From contig NC_133935.1 of NCBI RefSeq assembly GCF_031877795.1, forward strand, positions 51,403,330-51,467,329: a DNA stretch of 64,000 nucleotides, given 5' to 3'. Position 1 is the stretch's first letter, and every line of letters begins with the position of its first letter. Source of the DNA: Strix aluco (lineage: Eukaryota > Chordata > Aves > Strigiformes > Strigidae). This document shows positions 10,565 to 22,210 of this stretch, piece after piece. A model generated the notes under the pieces. It ran no database searches, was not told the DNA's origin, and saw only the letters and a program-made list of their open reading frames with translations. The translations under genes were made by a program, and so were the position numbers.

Positions 10565-13500
10565 CCTTATATGGAAAGGGCCAGAGATCGCTTTGCTTGG
10601 GGCTTCCTGCACTTCTCCGCTATTCCTCGTTACTCCCTTTCTCCAAGGCCTTCACAGTCCTTTTTGTCTCATTTACAATGTTTTAACTCTGCTCCCTTGC
10701 TTAGTTGACATGTCTCTGCTTTGATCTCCCTCCGACCCCACACACCTCTTCTCTCCCTGCTCTCTCCATTAGCACTTTCTTTCCCCCACAAACACCCAGA
10801 GAAATTCTCCCACTGATGGCACTTTTAATCCCTTTGGCTGCCCTGCATTGGTAAATTTACTCAAGGTCTGGGAAGACAGTGACTGTAGTTACATTCCTGA
10901 TGAAGAGCTTGCAAAAAGCACCAGTGTCCCAGGTCTGCTCAGTGGTGACCCCGCTGACTTCTGCTTATTATTGCTGGCTTTCAGCCAGGCGAGCCCAGCC
11001 AGTGGGCTCACTGGCAATGCCTGTTCTGGTTGCTCTGGCTGGATGAAGGATCCCCCTGAGGAAAACCTGGGGACTGGAGGAACAGTGTGCCTGCGTGTCT
11101 GTGTGCGCACATGTGTCCATTGCTACCCAGCAACAGCCCTGGCTTCTTGTGCAGGCTCTGCATCCTTTTTATTGCTAAATTTCCATTTTCCTGCTACCCT
11201 GAAGGGGCCTCTGGCTTCTGCGTATCCCGCTGGAGCTCGCTGGAGTCTCCTCCGGCATTCCTCCATGTTTCTTCACCAGTGCAGGGGGAAGAATAGCACT
11301 TACTGAATGGCCCATTCACGCCCTGGTAGAATTACAAACCACACAGAAAACACTGAGGGCTCCTCTGCAGAGCCAGCTCAGGCAGGAGCACCCGAGTCAG
11401 CAGGAGACTAGAGGCACTGTTGCTCCCACTCAGGACTGAGCAGGCACTACCGAACATTGGGTTGGCATGGCAGACTGTGCCAGGGCAGACCTGCACTGTG
11501 AAAAGGCCATCAGCCCCATCGCAGACCTGACAGCAAATTAACAGGCGGCAGTGGCCTCCGAAAGGAGGCTTGCACTTCTTCAGCTCCAAGGCAGGAGCTG
11601 GATCATTTCCAAAGGCAATGTTATGTGTACTCATCTGGAGGTTGTGTAAATAAATCAGCTCAAGGAACTAACTGGGTTTTCTGAATAGCTGCAGCTTCTT
11701 CCCACTGAACCCTCGGCAAGGCAGCAATTGGCTGCCCTTGCTGCGGCACTGACTGCTGTGCTCCCTCTGCTGCCTCTGGTCCGGGCAAAGCTCTCTGCTG
11801 CCCAGGAGGGGAACCAGTGGTTTCAGTCATTCCTACATGTTAACTGGGGAACATCTGTACCTTGTTTTGTACAGGATCCTTTTGTGCTTGGTTGTATGTA
11901 AGGAGTTTGCAGCCTTAAAAGGGCTGGGAGCAATTTTCAGCCTCTCTAGGCAAAAGTTTATATGATAGGCCTTTAACTGCATTTTCTGCTGGCACTGCTG
12001 TTGGTGGCCCTGGTACCTGGGCTCTTATCCTGCTATTGGTCTCCAGAGTCAATGTTATCTTGCGTTTTAAAAGGTGCTTTGGGAAGTCCCCAACACGTGA
12101 AAACTGCTGAATTTAGCAATGGTGACAGTATACTGGGCCCAGTATCCCGGGCTGTACAAACAGCTGCTTTGTCTGCCTATTTTGACAACAAAAAATGTTG
12201 AGAAAACATAAACCTGAGTCTATTTGGTTGGTGCAGTGTTCACCTTTGGAGTTCTATGCTTTATACTTTCACATCACACACTTTTTCTTAATTTAGGGAA
12301 ACTTCAAGTTTTGGCAAAAGACAATAGCATTTTAGACATGACCCATCACAAGAGTGGAAAGAGGAACTTTCCTTTCCAAACCTGATGGGACTTCTGCAAA
12401 TTTTAGTAAAAATTCCTTGTCACATTTTCATTTATAAAACTGAAACAAGGTAGTTCAGGTGCCCACCTCACAAGGGATTAGGAGGTGCTTCAAAGGGCTT
12501 TTGAGGCTGAATATACTTTACTAATCTTCAGTCCTCTTATGTATTTCTTGGAGGCTCAGACCATCAGAGATGTTGGGGGGACTCTTGTTATTAACAGGGA
12601 TTAAGCAAGATAGGAGTAACCTAGGGGGTCATGGAGTGCTAGGTTCATAATTCTCCCAAGGCTATTGGCAGTAACCATTGATCTTGACTGCAACTTTTCC
12701 CCGTGCGTGCAGTTCAGTGAGGTGCCGGTATGTCCAATGCATACATTCGTAGATGCACAGATTCACACACACAGATACATAGATATGAAGGTAAAAGGGA
12801 TTTTGTAATACCCCAAATATTGCTGCTGTCCCTTCAGAATTCAAAACCTAATTAGTAGTTTGGTCTTGCTGTCATTACACAGGTAAGAAATTAATGAAAT
12901 CAGTGTGACTAATCCTGTGATTAAGGACTGCAGACCAGGTTTGGGAGCTAATCTCTTCTGATAAAATCCCATTTTAACAGGAGTAAAATACTCCTAGTAT
13001 CAGGTAATGAGGGACAGTGTTTCAAGCATGTGGAAGAAGAACTTATAATTAATTTTCATTTTGGAGGGATATTTTTGTGTTTAGGTATGTCTATTACACA
13101 TGTGAAGCAATTGTGTGTTCAACTCTGCAGCTGTAAAATAATTATAATTTTTATTAGAAAATTAAGGTCTCTGAACTCAAGGCTCTTTCAGGACAATACA
13201 GTGATTTTGAAACACAAAAGGAAGAACACGGTTATTTGAAGAAAATGCAATGACAGAGAGGAGATGCAGTGTCCTTTTTCAGGAGTCACATTTAAAGGGT
13301 AAGATTAAAAGTGCATTATCTTGATGTGGGATTACAGAAAGCCCACGTGCACAGCTGGTGCAACTGGCACTGAGAGGAAGACAATCTGCCTGCTCTAGAG
13401 CTTCTAAGCAGTGATAATATCACGTTGTTTTCAACTTACTGTAGGATAACACTGGGGAAGGGTCTTACTGAATTTTAAAATAATTGGTATATATGTATAT

Positions 13501-14550
13501 ATATGTGTCTCTGTGTCCTTGTGTCTGTGTGTGGCTAACCATTGTCTTGCTATTTTCAGTTTCTTCAATACCACACAGAGCTGTTTAATTCAGTGCAACA
13601 TTTTTTTAACTTCCTTCAACTTTTATTTTTGAATATCTTTCTTTCAGTGTGTTTTCCAGGAAGGGAGGGAAGAGGGAGCAGAATAAACATCCATAGCTAG
13701 GTCTTGTTTTCAGAGCACTTCAGTACATTCCTGCAGGCAGGGTAGAAGAGGAAGAGTGTCTGCTGTGTTTTCTCAAAGTTACAGGCAGTCCAGACATTTC
13801 AGAGGTTATTCATTTGTGGGAGGGGTGCATATTTTGCCCATCCACATGTACTGAGTGGTCCCAGAAAAAGATGAGGGTGCATACAGATGGAGCCAGCATG
13901 CCGTCCAGGTGGGACAGGGAGGATCTGTGAACTGAGCCATTTGACAACACAGTTTGCCCACACAGTTTTATGAGAGCATCATGTGCTATCTACAAGGCTG
14001 AGACAGAGAGACTCATGCAAGTTATTTCTACAGATAACCTGAAACTTGTAACCAAACAGTTTATAGTCTTTGTCTCTAAAATTATTGTGTTTGCAGGTAC
14101 CTAAACTGATCAAATAGAAGTTGTGTCTGTGATTAAGCATTTACAGGCTCAGAGCTTCAAAGGTCAGGTGATATCTGAGCTAAATCCTTACCCTGGTTAG
14201 CCCACACCATTCATCCCTAAACATACATGTAGAAAATACAAACATTCAGAAACTGAGGAACCTGGTTTGGTAGAAATGTCCAAAGTGTTGAAGCCTATCT
14301 CTTTTGAATTGGTGGATTCGGAGTATTTGTTGAAGATTTTCTAGAGTGTCACTGCACCTTCCTAACAGTACAGGTCCCCTGTGATGCTGGCTGCTGAGGC
14401 AGAAGGACTCTTGGCCTGGTGTAGAAGGTAGCTAATAAACCAGCACTGGCAAATAAAAGCTGGCAAGACAGTTCAGATGGACAACTGGTTCTCCTTTTGT
14501 CATACAAAATGTTTTCCCTTTTGTAGCCCCTTAGTATGTACATTACATTA
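10565..14550. other. Intergenic DNA, no gene recognised
   Basis: A pyrimidine-rich segment follows the LTR (10,600-10,830). Then comes a moderately GC-rich part (10,860-11,850) with a 152-codon frame at 10,848-11,306 that shows no domain and looks like chance. A TA/TG-rich microsatellite lies at 13,487-13,534. The rest is AT-rich with nothing identifiable. Confidence 0.55.
13487..13534. repeat. Imperfect (TA)n/(TG)n microsatellite
   Basis: Alternating purine-pyrimidine dinucleotides: a short TATATATG section followed by interrupted TGTG tracts. Such tracts are length-variable and can adopt Z-DNA. It is too interrupted to be highly unstable. Confidence 0.7.
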
Positions 14551-14856
14551 GTGAGGTGGGTGTTGGTCTTGTTTTCCAAGTACCAAGTGATAGGATGAGA
14601 GGAAACAGTCTCAAGTTGCACCAGGAGAGGTTTAGATTGGATATAGGAAAAATTTCTTCACCAAAAGGGTTGTCGAGTGTTGGAGCAGGCTGCCCAGGGA
14701 AGTGGTTGAGTCACCATCCCTGGAGGTATTTAAAAGACTTGTAGATGTGGCGCTTAGGGACATGGTTTAGTGGTGGACTTGACAGTGTTAGGTTTATGGT
14801 TGGACTCAATGATCTTAGAGGTCTTTTCCAACCTAAGTGATTCTATGATTCTAGGA
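14551..14856 (+). mobile_element. CR1 LINE 3' end, well preserved, 5'-truncated
   Basis: About 306 bp of the classic avian CR1 3' region. It includes the end of the ORF2 coding part (CAGGCTGCCCAGGGAAGTGG, then the 'gagtcaccatccctgga' block), the 3' UTR (GGTTGGACTCAATGATCTTA, then 'aggtcttttccaacct') and the terminal tandem GATTCTATGATTCTA. It is severely 5'-truncated, as most CR1 copies are. The match to the general CR1 consensus is closer than for the other short copies in the window, so it may be one of the younger ones. Two small indels shift the ORF2 tail frame. CR1 copies normally lack long target duplications and none is visible. Confidence 0.9.
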
Positions 14857-15039
14857 TCAATTTTATTCTGTGCAACCAAATGATAACAACCTGAAAACAC
14901 CATTAGTGATGAGAGCATGTTAGAGCTGGTAGCCTGTCACTGCTCAACTTCCTTGCTGTTGGTTTGGGTTGCCCACAGATAGGCTTCTAACATGCTTATA
15001 AATAATAAAGGGAGTTTGAAGAGATCAGAAGGCATATTC

Positions 15040-15330
15040 ATAATCACTTATTACTTGGCGCCAACTGAGAGCACAATAAAAGCTGCAAAGGAGGCCACCA
15101 ATTTCTTATTGCATTCAGTGAATTACTGAGAAATGAAACCAAAAGTCATGCTCCAATAACAGCTAATGTCTCTGCTGAGCTCCAAGCTTATTTCATGCTC
15201 ACAATTTTGCTGACACTGACTGGCTCAAATAATTATCTAATGAGTCAGGCCTCCAAGGAGCAGCATTTGACATCATGGTGGGGAAAATATAGCTTTAATT
15301 GTCAACATTTCATAATCTGAAATTTCTAAT
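15040..15330. promoter_or_regulatory. Candidate conserved non-coding element (weak)
   Basis: This segment contains no identifiable repeat. It has several homeodomain-type cores (AATTAT with CTAATGAG near 15,229-15,245, TTAATTG near 15,295) and balanced, non-decayed-looking composition. This is only a pattern-based suspicion; no conservation data are available here. Confidence 0.2.
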
Positions 15331-15596
15331 TTGAAGCTGCTGATCCATCCTGATAAGATACATATTTTCCTTATATATGGTATTTTTTTTTGATTTTTAG
15401 ATTTTCCCTCATGCATCTCTGGCTGCACTTAACAGGGGTTATCACTCACTTTCTCTATTTTTTTTTTCTTGAGTGCTCCATCTGATTTCCTTCTTATCTT
15501 CTTTTCTCTTGAAAATGCAACTTACTTAGATTTGTTTAATTGTTGGCCCACAATAAGCTTCCTCATTATCCATCAATCACTATCATCAAGCAATAC

Positions 15597-15610
15597 AAAA
15601 AAAAAAAAAA
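15597..15610 (+). repeat. Poly-A run (14 A)
   Basis: Fourteen uninterrupted A bases followed by CAAAACCAAA. No retrotransposon body is recognisable upstream, so I treat it as a simple repeat and not as a tail. Confidence 0.8.
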
Positions 15611-18600
15611 CAAAACCAAAGGGAATAAATCTTTAGCGTCATATGATGTGTCTGAGTCTAGTTATAAATAAAGACACAAGAGGGAAATATTTTGCGTAAA
15701 GAACCTGCAAATTATGGCGTTGCACAGATTCTGTTATAAGTATCTGGCAGAAATCCCTTCTCTAACTCCAGGGGTTTGTTATGGAGAGGGAGTGAATTTG
15801 CTTTTCTGTATTCAGTCTCTTTTTTTCCCTTAATTGAATACTTTTGGTTGTTTCTTCTTCCCTGGGAAGAATTACCAACTGGCCTAAACCTCCCTGATTT
15901 GTTCCACTTAACTTGACATACAGAATCATTAGCATTTCTCCTTTGGCTGTTAAGCAAAATCTATCAATTACCACAAGCATTTTTTGCTAGCTTGGGCAGA
16001 AGAAACACCCAAGTACTTTCTCCTCGGTTTTTGGAGGACTACCATAGAAAATATAGCTTATTTCAGTGTAAAGTATTAAAGATGAAGTTTGAGCTTTTCA
16101 GCACACCCAAGGCAGAGTGAGGACCTAGTTGCACTGTCCAGGAACAGGCCAGGTCAGGGAACAAAACTCATCCATAAAATTCAGTGCAGGTTTCAAAGGG
16201 AGATAATGTGCATCAAAGCCCACTGGGGTCAAAGCCTCATATCCGTGCTTCAGGAGAGCTGTGTTCAGACTGCTGGATGTGGAAGTGTCTGTTCCCAGCT
16301 CCAGAGGGACTGGGGTCTGCCCAGCAGTACCAAGCACTCATCTGTTCTCCCCATGGATAGTGTCCCCGAGTTCAGCTGCAGCACACCTTTGAGCACATGG
16401 TTGTACACAAATGATGAGAGTGAGAAGCGGATCAGTCTTGGCCTCTCATGAGCTGCAGCTTAGGCAGACACAGCCATGACTTATCCCTTGGACTCCCCTC
16501 GCTGTAGGGCAACAAGTGCTCTGTAGCCAGCCCATAGCTGGCACCCTGGCAAATCTTCAACCATTTGGGGGCATTATGGCCAAGGAGAGCTATTTGAAAG
16601 CTATCTCATGAAAAAATCCTAGTCCCAGGAAGCAAACTGGTTGCCACTGGGCTCATGGCAACAGAAAGTGGGAGCATGCCTTCAAAAGCACATGCTTCCA
16701 CTGCTTGACCAAGGGGATGCTTCCTCTGTGCATGGTACCACACACCTCTGACACCCATCAGCAGGTGTCTGTGACAAACTGGTTATCAGTAATCAACTGG
16801 GAGCCACTGAGTGGCTGGAAAAGTCATATCATCACAAATGCAAAGTGAAAGCATCCTTACACCTGAGCAGGAGCTCTAATTTAACATACCTTTAGAATGC
16901 AAGGTATCACTCAAGGGGTAACCAAGTGCTGACTATTTCTGGTTTTCACAATCAGAAGGAAGAACCTTATTAGCTTTCTTACTTAAACTAATAAGTTGGT
17001 GGAGATATTATTTCAACAAAACAAATTGCATAAGTATATAAACTCTTCCAGTTTAATCCATCAGTCAGGGCACAAGAGAGCAAATGGAAGATGCTCTTTC
17101 AGTGATGTCTGAGTCCTGGTGACAACAGCTGCTCACGGAAAAGGCAAGTTTTGGTTTCCTAGGTCATGACGTGGGCTCACCATGGGGAGCCTGAGGAACG
17201 GCTGACCTCTTGTAGGCATTTAACTCACTGCAATTACTTTTCAAGTGTTTTATCCACTCTGTTAATAAAATGTTTGCCAGACCTGTCACTCTTGAAATAC
17301 ATTTTCATTCTCCGTAGGTAAATCACAAACTTGAATCTAGTGTGACACTTCTGAGCTCTAGTCACTCAGTGGAAAAGTCTCGAAGAAATGTGGACATCTG
17401 ATGGCTTGGAAGAAGCAGCGTCTATAGCTGAAATCACATTTTGGCAATAATTACTTGAACAGCTAAAAATTACCTCCCAGTAAGTGTGAATGGCGAGGAT
17501 GTGGCCCAGAGCGTAGTGCTGTAAAAAAGCATCTAGAAATGCAGCAGAATACAGTTTAATTCCAAACTGTTCATCACCATCTGTTAAGAGCTACATCTTA
17601 GAGAAAAAAAAAGGCACCGCAGTATAAATCCTTTTTATTTAGAAACACTAAATTTAGCATCCAGAAGGGATTTGTATTTTTCCCCACAGACTTTTGTGCT
17701 TGTTTGCATCTGGATGCAGCAGCTTTACCTCTCTGCCTCTGCAGTTGCTGCTGGGGAAGGTAAGGCAAGGAGGTCAGCAGTGCAAAAATTACAGCACTGA
17801 TGTCGCACTTGCCTACATCAGCTGTGCCTGCAGCAAGTGGTGCACTGTCTTCCACTCCCTGACATGCTCACTCTGATATCCCTGCTGTCACCGTAAATGA
17901 GGATGGAGAAAGGTGTTCCTGTTCCAGCTTTAACTTCAAGTGGACCAAAAAAACCACTTAATTCTTGTAGCCTTGAGCACGAGAGTTCAACTATGGCATG
18001 TTGAGGCAACAGCAATACCATAGTGAGAATCCTATTTTCTCATTAATATATGGAAAAAGCATCTTCCCCTGTGTAATAAAATCTCTTCAGCTGCTTTTCT
18101 GTACTTGGTGAAACTGTTTAAAAGGTTAAATACCAAACTCTAACCCAGTAGGAATTTGCTAGTCACCACATTAAATGATCTGGTGTTTCTGAATATTGTA
18201 TGCCAACAGTCTTTTGAAACACAAATCAAATCTGAGTTGATACTAACTATTTCGCAGTGTTCAGTAGCAGCCTGTACAGCTGTTCAGAGGCTTGAGTTCA
18301 GTTTGCCAGGTGGTAACAGCCTTGACTTCCAGTGTTTTGCCCCTGCATCTTTGCAGAAAAGAAGCTAACACAGTTCTCTCCTACATGTATATATTTGGCA
18401 ATCTTAACATCAGTTTTGGTACCCATGCTGATCCCAGCTGCTTAGCATGGACACAAGGGGTTGTCAACTCAGTGCCTTAAACAGGCCTGCAATCTGCCTT
18501 GCCCATATAAACAATTCTTAAAAAGCATAGTAGATGACAAAGGGGCAGTCTATATGGCAAATTTCAATTTTTGGTGAATATCCTGAGTTGTTGGGCTCTG

Positions 18601-20637
18601 TCCTTTAGTCCCAGTTTGCTTCAGCCCAAACAAGAATAACCCAGTAGCAGGAGGCAGTTTTGTAACCTTCTTACTTGTGCTGGCAGTAGTAAGATTTGTC
18701 TGCTGCCAGAGCAGATGCTGTACCCAAACCTGGATATTAGTGTCAAGAGCTGTAAAAAACAACTCCACTGTCAGTTGGAACAGACCAATGTAAGACCAGT
18801 GAAAAGGTAAGAATTAGGACCCTTTGCTCATGTGAGGAATCCCAGGCCATGAGAAGTCTGGGCCACTACTCCACAATTTTTACCATACAGAGCAGTTGTT
18901 CTTGGAAGAACACCGAGTTGATGCTTCTCTTTGTGTTGAGTTGCTAAGTCACAGTAAAATCTACAACTTTATTGTGTTTTCTAATACTGTTATCCCATGT
19001 AAACAACTTCTGCAGCTGCTGCACAGATTTTTATGATTTTATATAGTAGCTGTGCCCAGCTCTGAGCTGTACTGCCATGTGCTGGGGCACGCAAGGGAGC
19101 CATCGGCTCCATCCGCTTGGAAGAAGCAGTTTCTCCCATGGTTGCTCTTTGTGATCTGCTCTGCTCTGTTCATTAGGAGGGACTGGGCTGCTCCTCATGG
19201 TACATGGTCTTCTTCTTTCAGCCAAGCAGGGTGGAGATGGAAAAGACCAGCCAGTTTCTCTTTCTTTGTCATGCTCTTTTCCACTGGGAACAAGCAACCC
19301 ATGAAAAGGTGAACAAGTAGAGTGGTCCTCTCCATCCACAGTCCTCCCCTGCAAATAATAGGTGGTGGTAGTGTTTGTCTTGCATGCACTCAGGCCTTAG
19401 AGCTCCATATCGAGTTCATGCATTGCCCATTTGCTTGTGGGGTTCGTGTCTGTTATCACTGAAACAAAAAGGAAACCCCCCTGCCTATTAACTGGTTCCT
19501 CTTCTCAGAAAGTGAATCCTAATTTAAAGTACTGTACACCTCCACATTGCCCAAAAAGCTTTCCTTGTGCAGAGGGAAAAGCAAATTAACATCTCCAGTA
19601 GTTATTTTATTATAGTGAAGCAAAGAATACAATAAAAGAGAATTAAAATTCATTTTTAAATTATAGTTAGATCATCCTCATTTTGAAATATTGGAGTAAT
19701 ATTTTGGTGTAATAGCCCTTACCTTTGGAGATTTCTAGGACTTGGGGAAGTTTAGGAACATAGCAGGATCATTTTCTTTCACTTCAATATAGCGGATTTC
19801 CCCTGAGCATGGCCTTTGGTTTGATTAAGGTATGAGAAGGCTGCTACTGGCTGATAAAATACCAGTGGCCAAGGTAGCAATAAAAATCCCTCCTTTTTAT
19901 TTGACTAACAATCTAAATAACTTAATACAGTAGCTTAATGCTTTCCAAGTGAGAAAGAGGATGACAATGGGTAATGATGAGAAATGCTTTTCTCTGGTAT
20001 ATACAGTTGAATGATGGCCCCGATTCAGTGCCACGACTAACCTGAATTACTTCTGCTCATAACGTTACATTAAACCCCTGCTGAGGGATTCTGCTTTCAC
20101 ACCTACCTGTCCAGTAAGTGGCCACCAAGATGAATTTGGCTCCACAATGCTGGCATTTGGCTAGGTTACTCATTGCACTTATTTTATTTCTCTATTTATC
20201 TCAAGCAGGTAGGTAAGAAAATATGTCAGAATGGACCACTTCAGCTAATGGTCTCAATCCTGCAAATATTTGCCACGTGTACTTGGCACTGTGGCAAGTC
20301 CAAACAGTTCAAAAATCACTAGTCACAGAATTCACTTTCAAATAACACGATTAAAAAGAAAAAAAGACAAATCACAGCTCTTTCAATTTGCTGTTTTGCT
20401 GCTGAACTATGATGAAGCACATTTCCAAGTTTCTCTCTGCAATCATGAGGAATTGCTCAGCTTTTACTAAAATTTTGGATTCTCACATAATTTAAGATCT
20501 TCAGAAACAGGGTCAAAGAATAAACTGTTCAATACTTTGCAGGTTGGAATGAAATTCAGACTTGGTAATAAGAACAGTTTTGTTTTCACATGACTTTCAC
20601 AGTATTTAGTAGCACAGATTATTTTTGTATAAAAAAT

Positions 20638-22210
20638 GAAGAGGAAGTGGTCAGAGACCTGCTACACCACTTGGATGCACACAAGTCTGTGGGACCGGAT
20701 GGGTTACACCCAAGGGTGCTGAGTTGGCAGATGTGCTCGCCAAGCTGCTTTCCATGATTTACCTGAAGTCATGGCTAACTGGGGAGGTCCCATTGGACTG
20801 GAGGGTGGCAAATGTGACACCCATCTACAAGAGAGGCAGAAAGGAGGATCCAGGAAACTATAGCTCTGTCAGTCTGACTTCGGTGCCAGGGAAGGTCATG
20901 GAGCAGGTCATCTCAAGTGCCATTAAAAGTCATATAATGGACAACCAGGGGATCAGGCCTAGTCAGCATGGGTTTATGAAAGGCAGGTCCTGCCTGACAA
21001 ACCTGATCTCCTTCTATGACAAGATGACCTGACTATTGGATGACGGAAAAGCTGTGGATATTATCTACCTGGACTTTCGAAAAGCATTTGACACAGTTCC
21101 CCATAGAATTCTCACAGAAAAACTGGCTGCCCATGGCCTGGATGAGCGAACGGTCTGCTGGATCAAGCACTGGCCGGATGGACGGTCCCAGAGAGTGGTG
21201 GTCAATGGAGCTAAATCCAGCTGGTGGCCGGTCACAAGTGGTGTTCCTCAGGGCTTGGTGTTGGGACCATTTCTGTTCAACATCTTTAGTGATGATCTTG
21301 ATAAGGACATAGAGTGTATCATCAGTAAGTTCGCAGATGACACCAAGTTAAGTGGGAGCGTCAATCTGCATGAAGATAGGGAGGCTCTACAGAGACACTT
21401 GGATAGATTGGATTGGTGGGCCAATGTCAACGGGATGAGCTTCAACAAGGCCAAGTGCCAGGTCCTGCACTTGGGCCACAACAACCCCATGCATGGCTAC
21501 AGGCTTGGGGAGGTGTGGCTGGAGAGCTGTCTGGAAGAGAAGGATCTGGGGGTTCTAATTGACAAGCAGCTGAACATGAGCCAGCAGTGTGCCCAGGTGG
21601 CCAAGAAAGCCCACAACATCCTGGTTTGTATTAGAAACAGTGTGACCAGCAGAAGTAGGGAGGTGATAGTCCCCCTGTACTCTGCACTGGTGAGGCCACA
21701 CTTGGAGTACTGTATCCAGTTTTGGGCACCTCAATATGAGAGAGATATCGAGGTACTGGAACGAGTGCAGAGGAGGGCAACGAAGCTGGTGAAGGGCCTG
21801 GGGAACAGATCCTATGAGGAGCGATGGAAGGAGCTGGGACTGTTTAGCTTGAGGAAGAGAAGGCTAAGGGGAGACCTCATCACTCTCTACAACTACCTGA
21901 AAGGACATTGTAGAGAGGTTGGTGCTGGTTTCTTCTCACAGGTAATTAGCGATAGAACAAGAGGGAATGGCTTTAAACTGCAACAGAGGAGGTTCAGACT
22001 GGACATTAGGAAAACATTTTTCACGGAAAGAGTGGTCAGACAGTGGAATAGGCTGCCCAGGGAAGTGGTGGAGTCACCATCCCTGGATGTGTTTAAGGGT
22101 CGTTTAGATGAGATGCTGGGGGATATGGTGTAGGGGAGAAATTTGTAGAGTAGGGCTGATGGTTGGACTTAATGATCCCAAGGGTCTTTCCAACCTGAAT
22201 GATTCTCTGT
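20638..22210 (+). mobile_element. CR1 LINE, 1.57 kb, 5'-truncated, with most of the reverse transcriptase
   Basis: The largest transposon in the window. It begins inside ORF2, just before the first reverse transcriptase blocks, runs through the whole RT palm and C-terminal region and ends in the CR1 3' UTR. That UTR shows GGTTGGACTTAATGATCCC, then AAGGGTCTTTCCAACCTGAA, then one GATTCTCTG unit of the terminal repeat. The endonuclease domain and ORF1 are missing, which fits the usual 5' truncation during target-primed reverse transcription. No target duplication is obvious. Base composition is clearly higher in GC than the flanks. The left edge is accurate to roughly 10 bp. The subfamily is not determined. 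Confidence 0.93.
20646..22133 (+). pseudogene. CR1 ORF2 reverse transcriptase, broken
   Basis: In life this would be the LINE polymerase that copies element RNA at the nicked target. The RT motifs are easy to read: [11 protein letters not shown] (motif A, metal-binding Asp) near 21,069-21,104, [11 protein letters not shown] (motif B) near 21,237-21,275 and the catalytic FADD box (motif C) at 21,330-21,341. After that comes the conserved CR1 C-terminal region with [14 protein letters not shown] near 21,690-21,730, ending at the stop at 22,131-22,133. Two breaks inactivate it. One is a frame change near 20,720, between the blocks reading GPDGLHPRVL and ELADVLAKLL. The other is an in-frame TGA at 21,030-21,032 directly before the DDGKAVD block. 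The part after the TGA is an uninterrupted frame of about 365 codons. The N-terminal endonuclease is absent. Confidence 0.9.

Larger units (their letters stand above)
14857..20637. other. Intergenic AT-rich DNA, no gene recognised
   Basis: No supported coding region. A poly-A run lies at 15,597-15,610. The part at 15,040-15,330 is free of recognisable repeats and dense in homeodomain-like ATTA cores, so it is a candidate conserved enhancer. Near 20,013-20,030 (CCCCGATTCAGTGCC) and 20,253-20,285 (TCAATCCTGCAAATATTTGCC) are short matches to an ancient sauropsid palindromic repeat I recognise by pattern only. Confidence 0.5.

Noticed and set aside
10848-11306. 152-codon plus-strand frame after the LTR
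   Set aside because: No family resemblance. It is Cys/Ser/Leu-rich in the way pyrimidine-rich non-coding DNA translates, with competing frames on the other strand.
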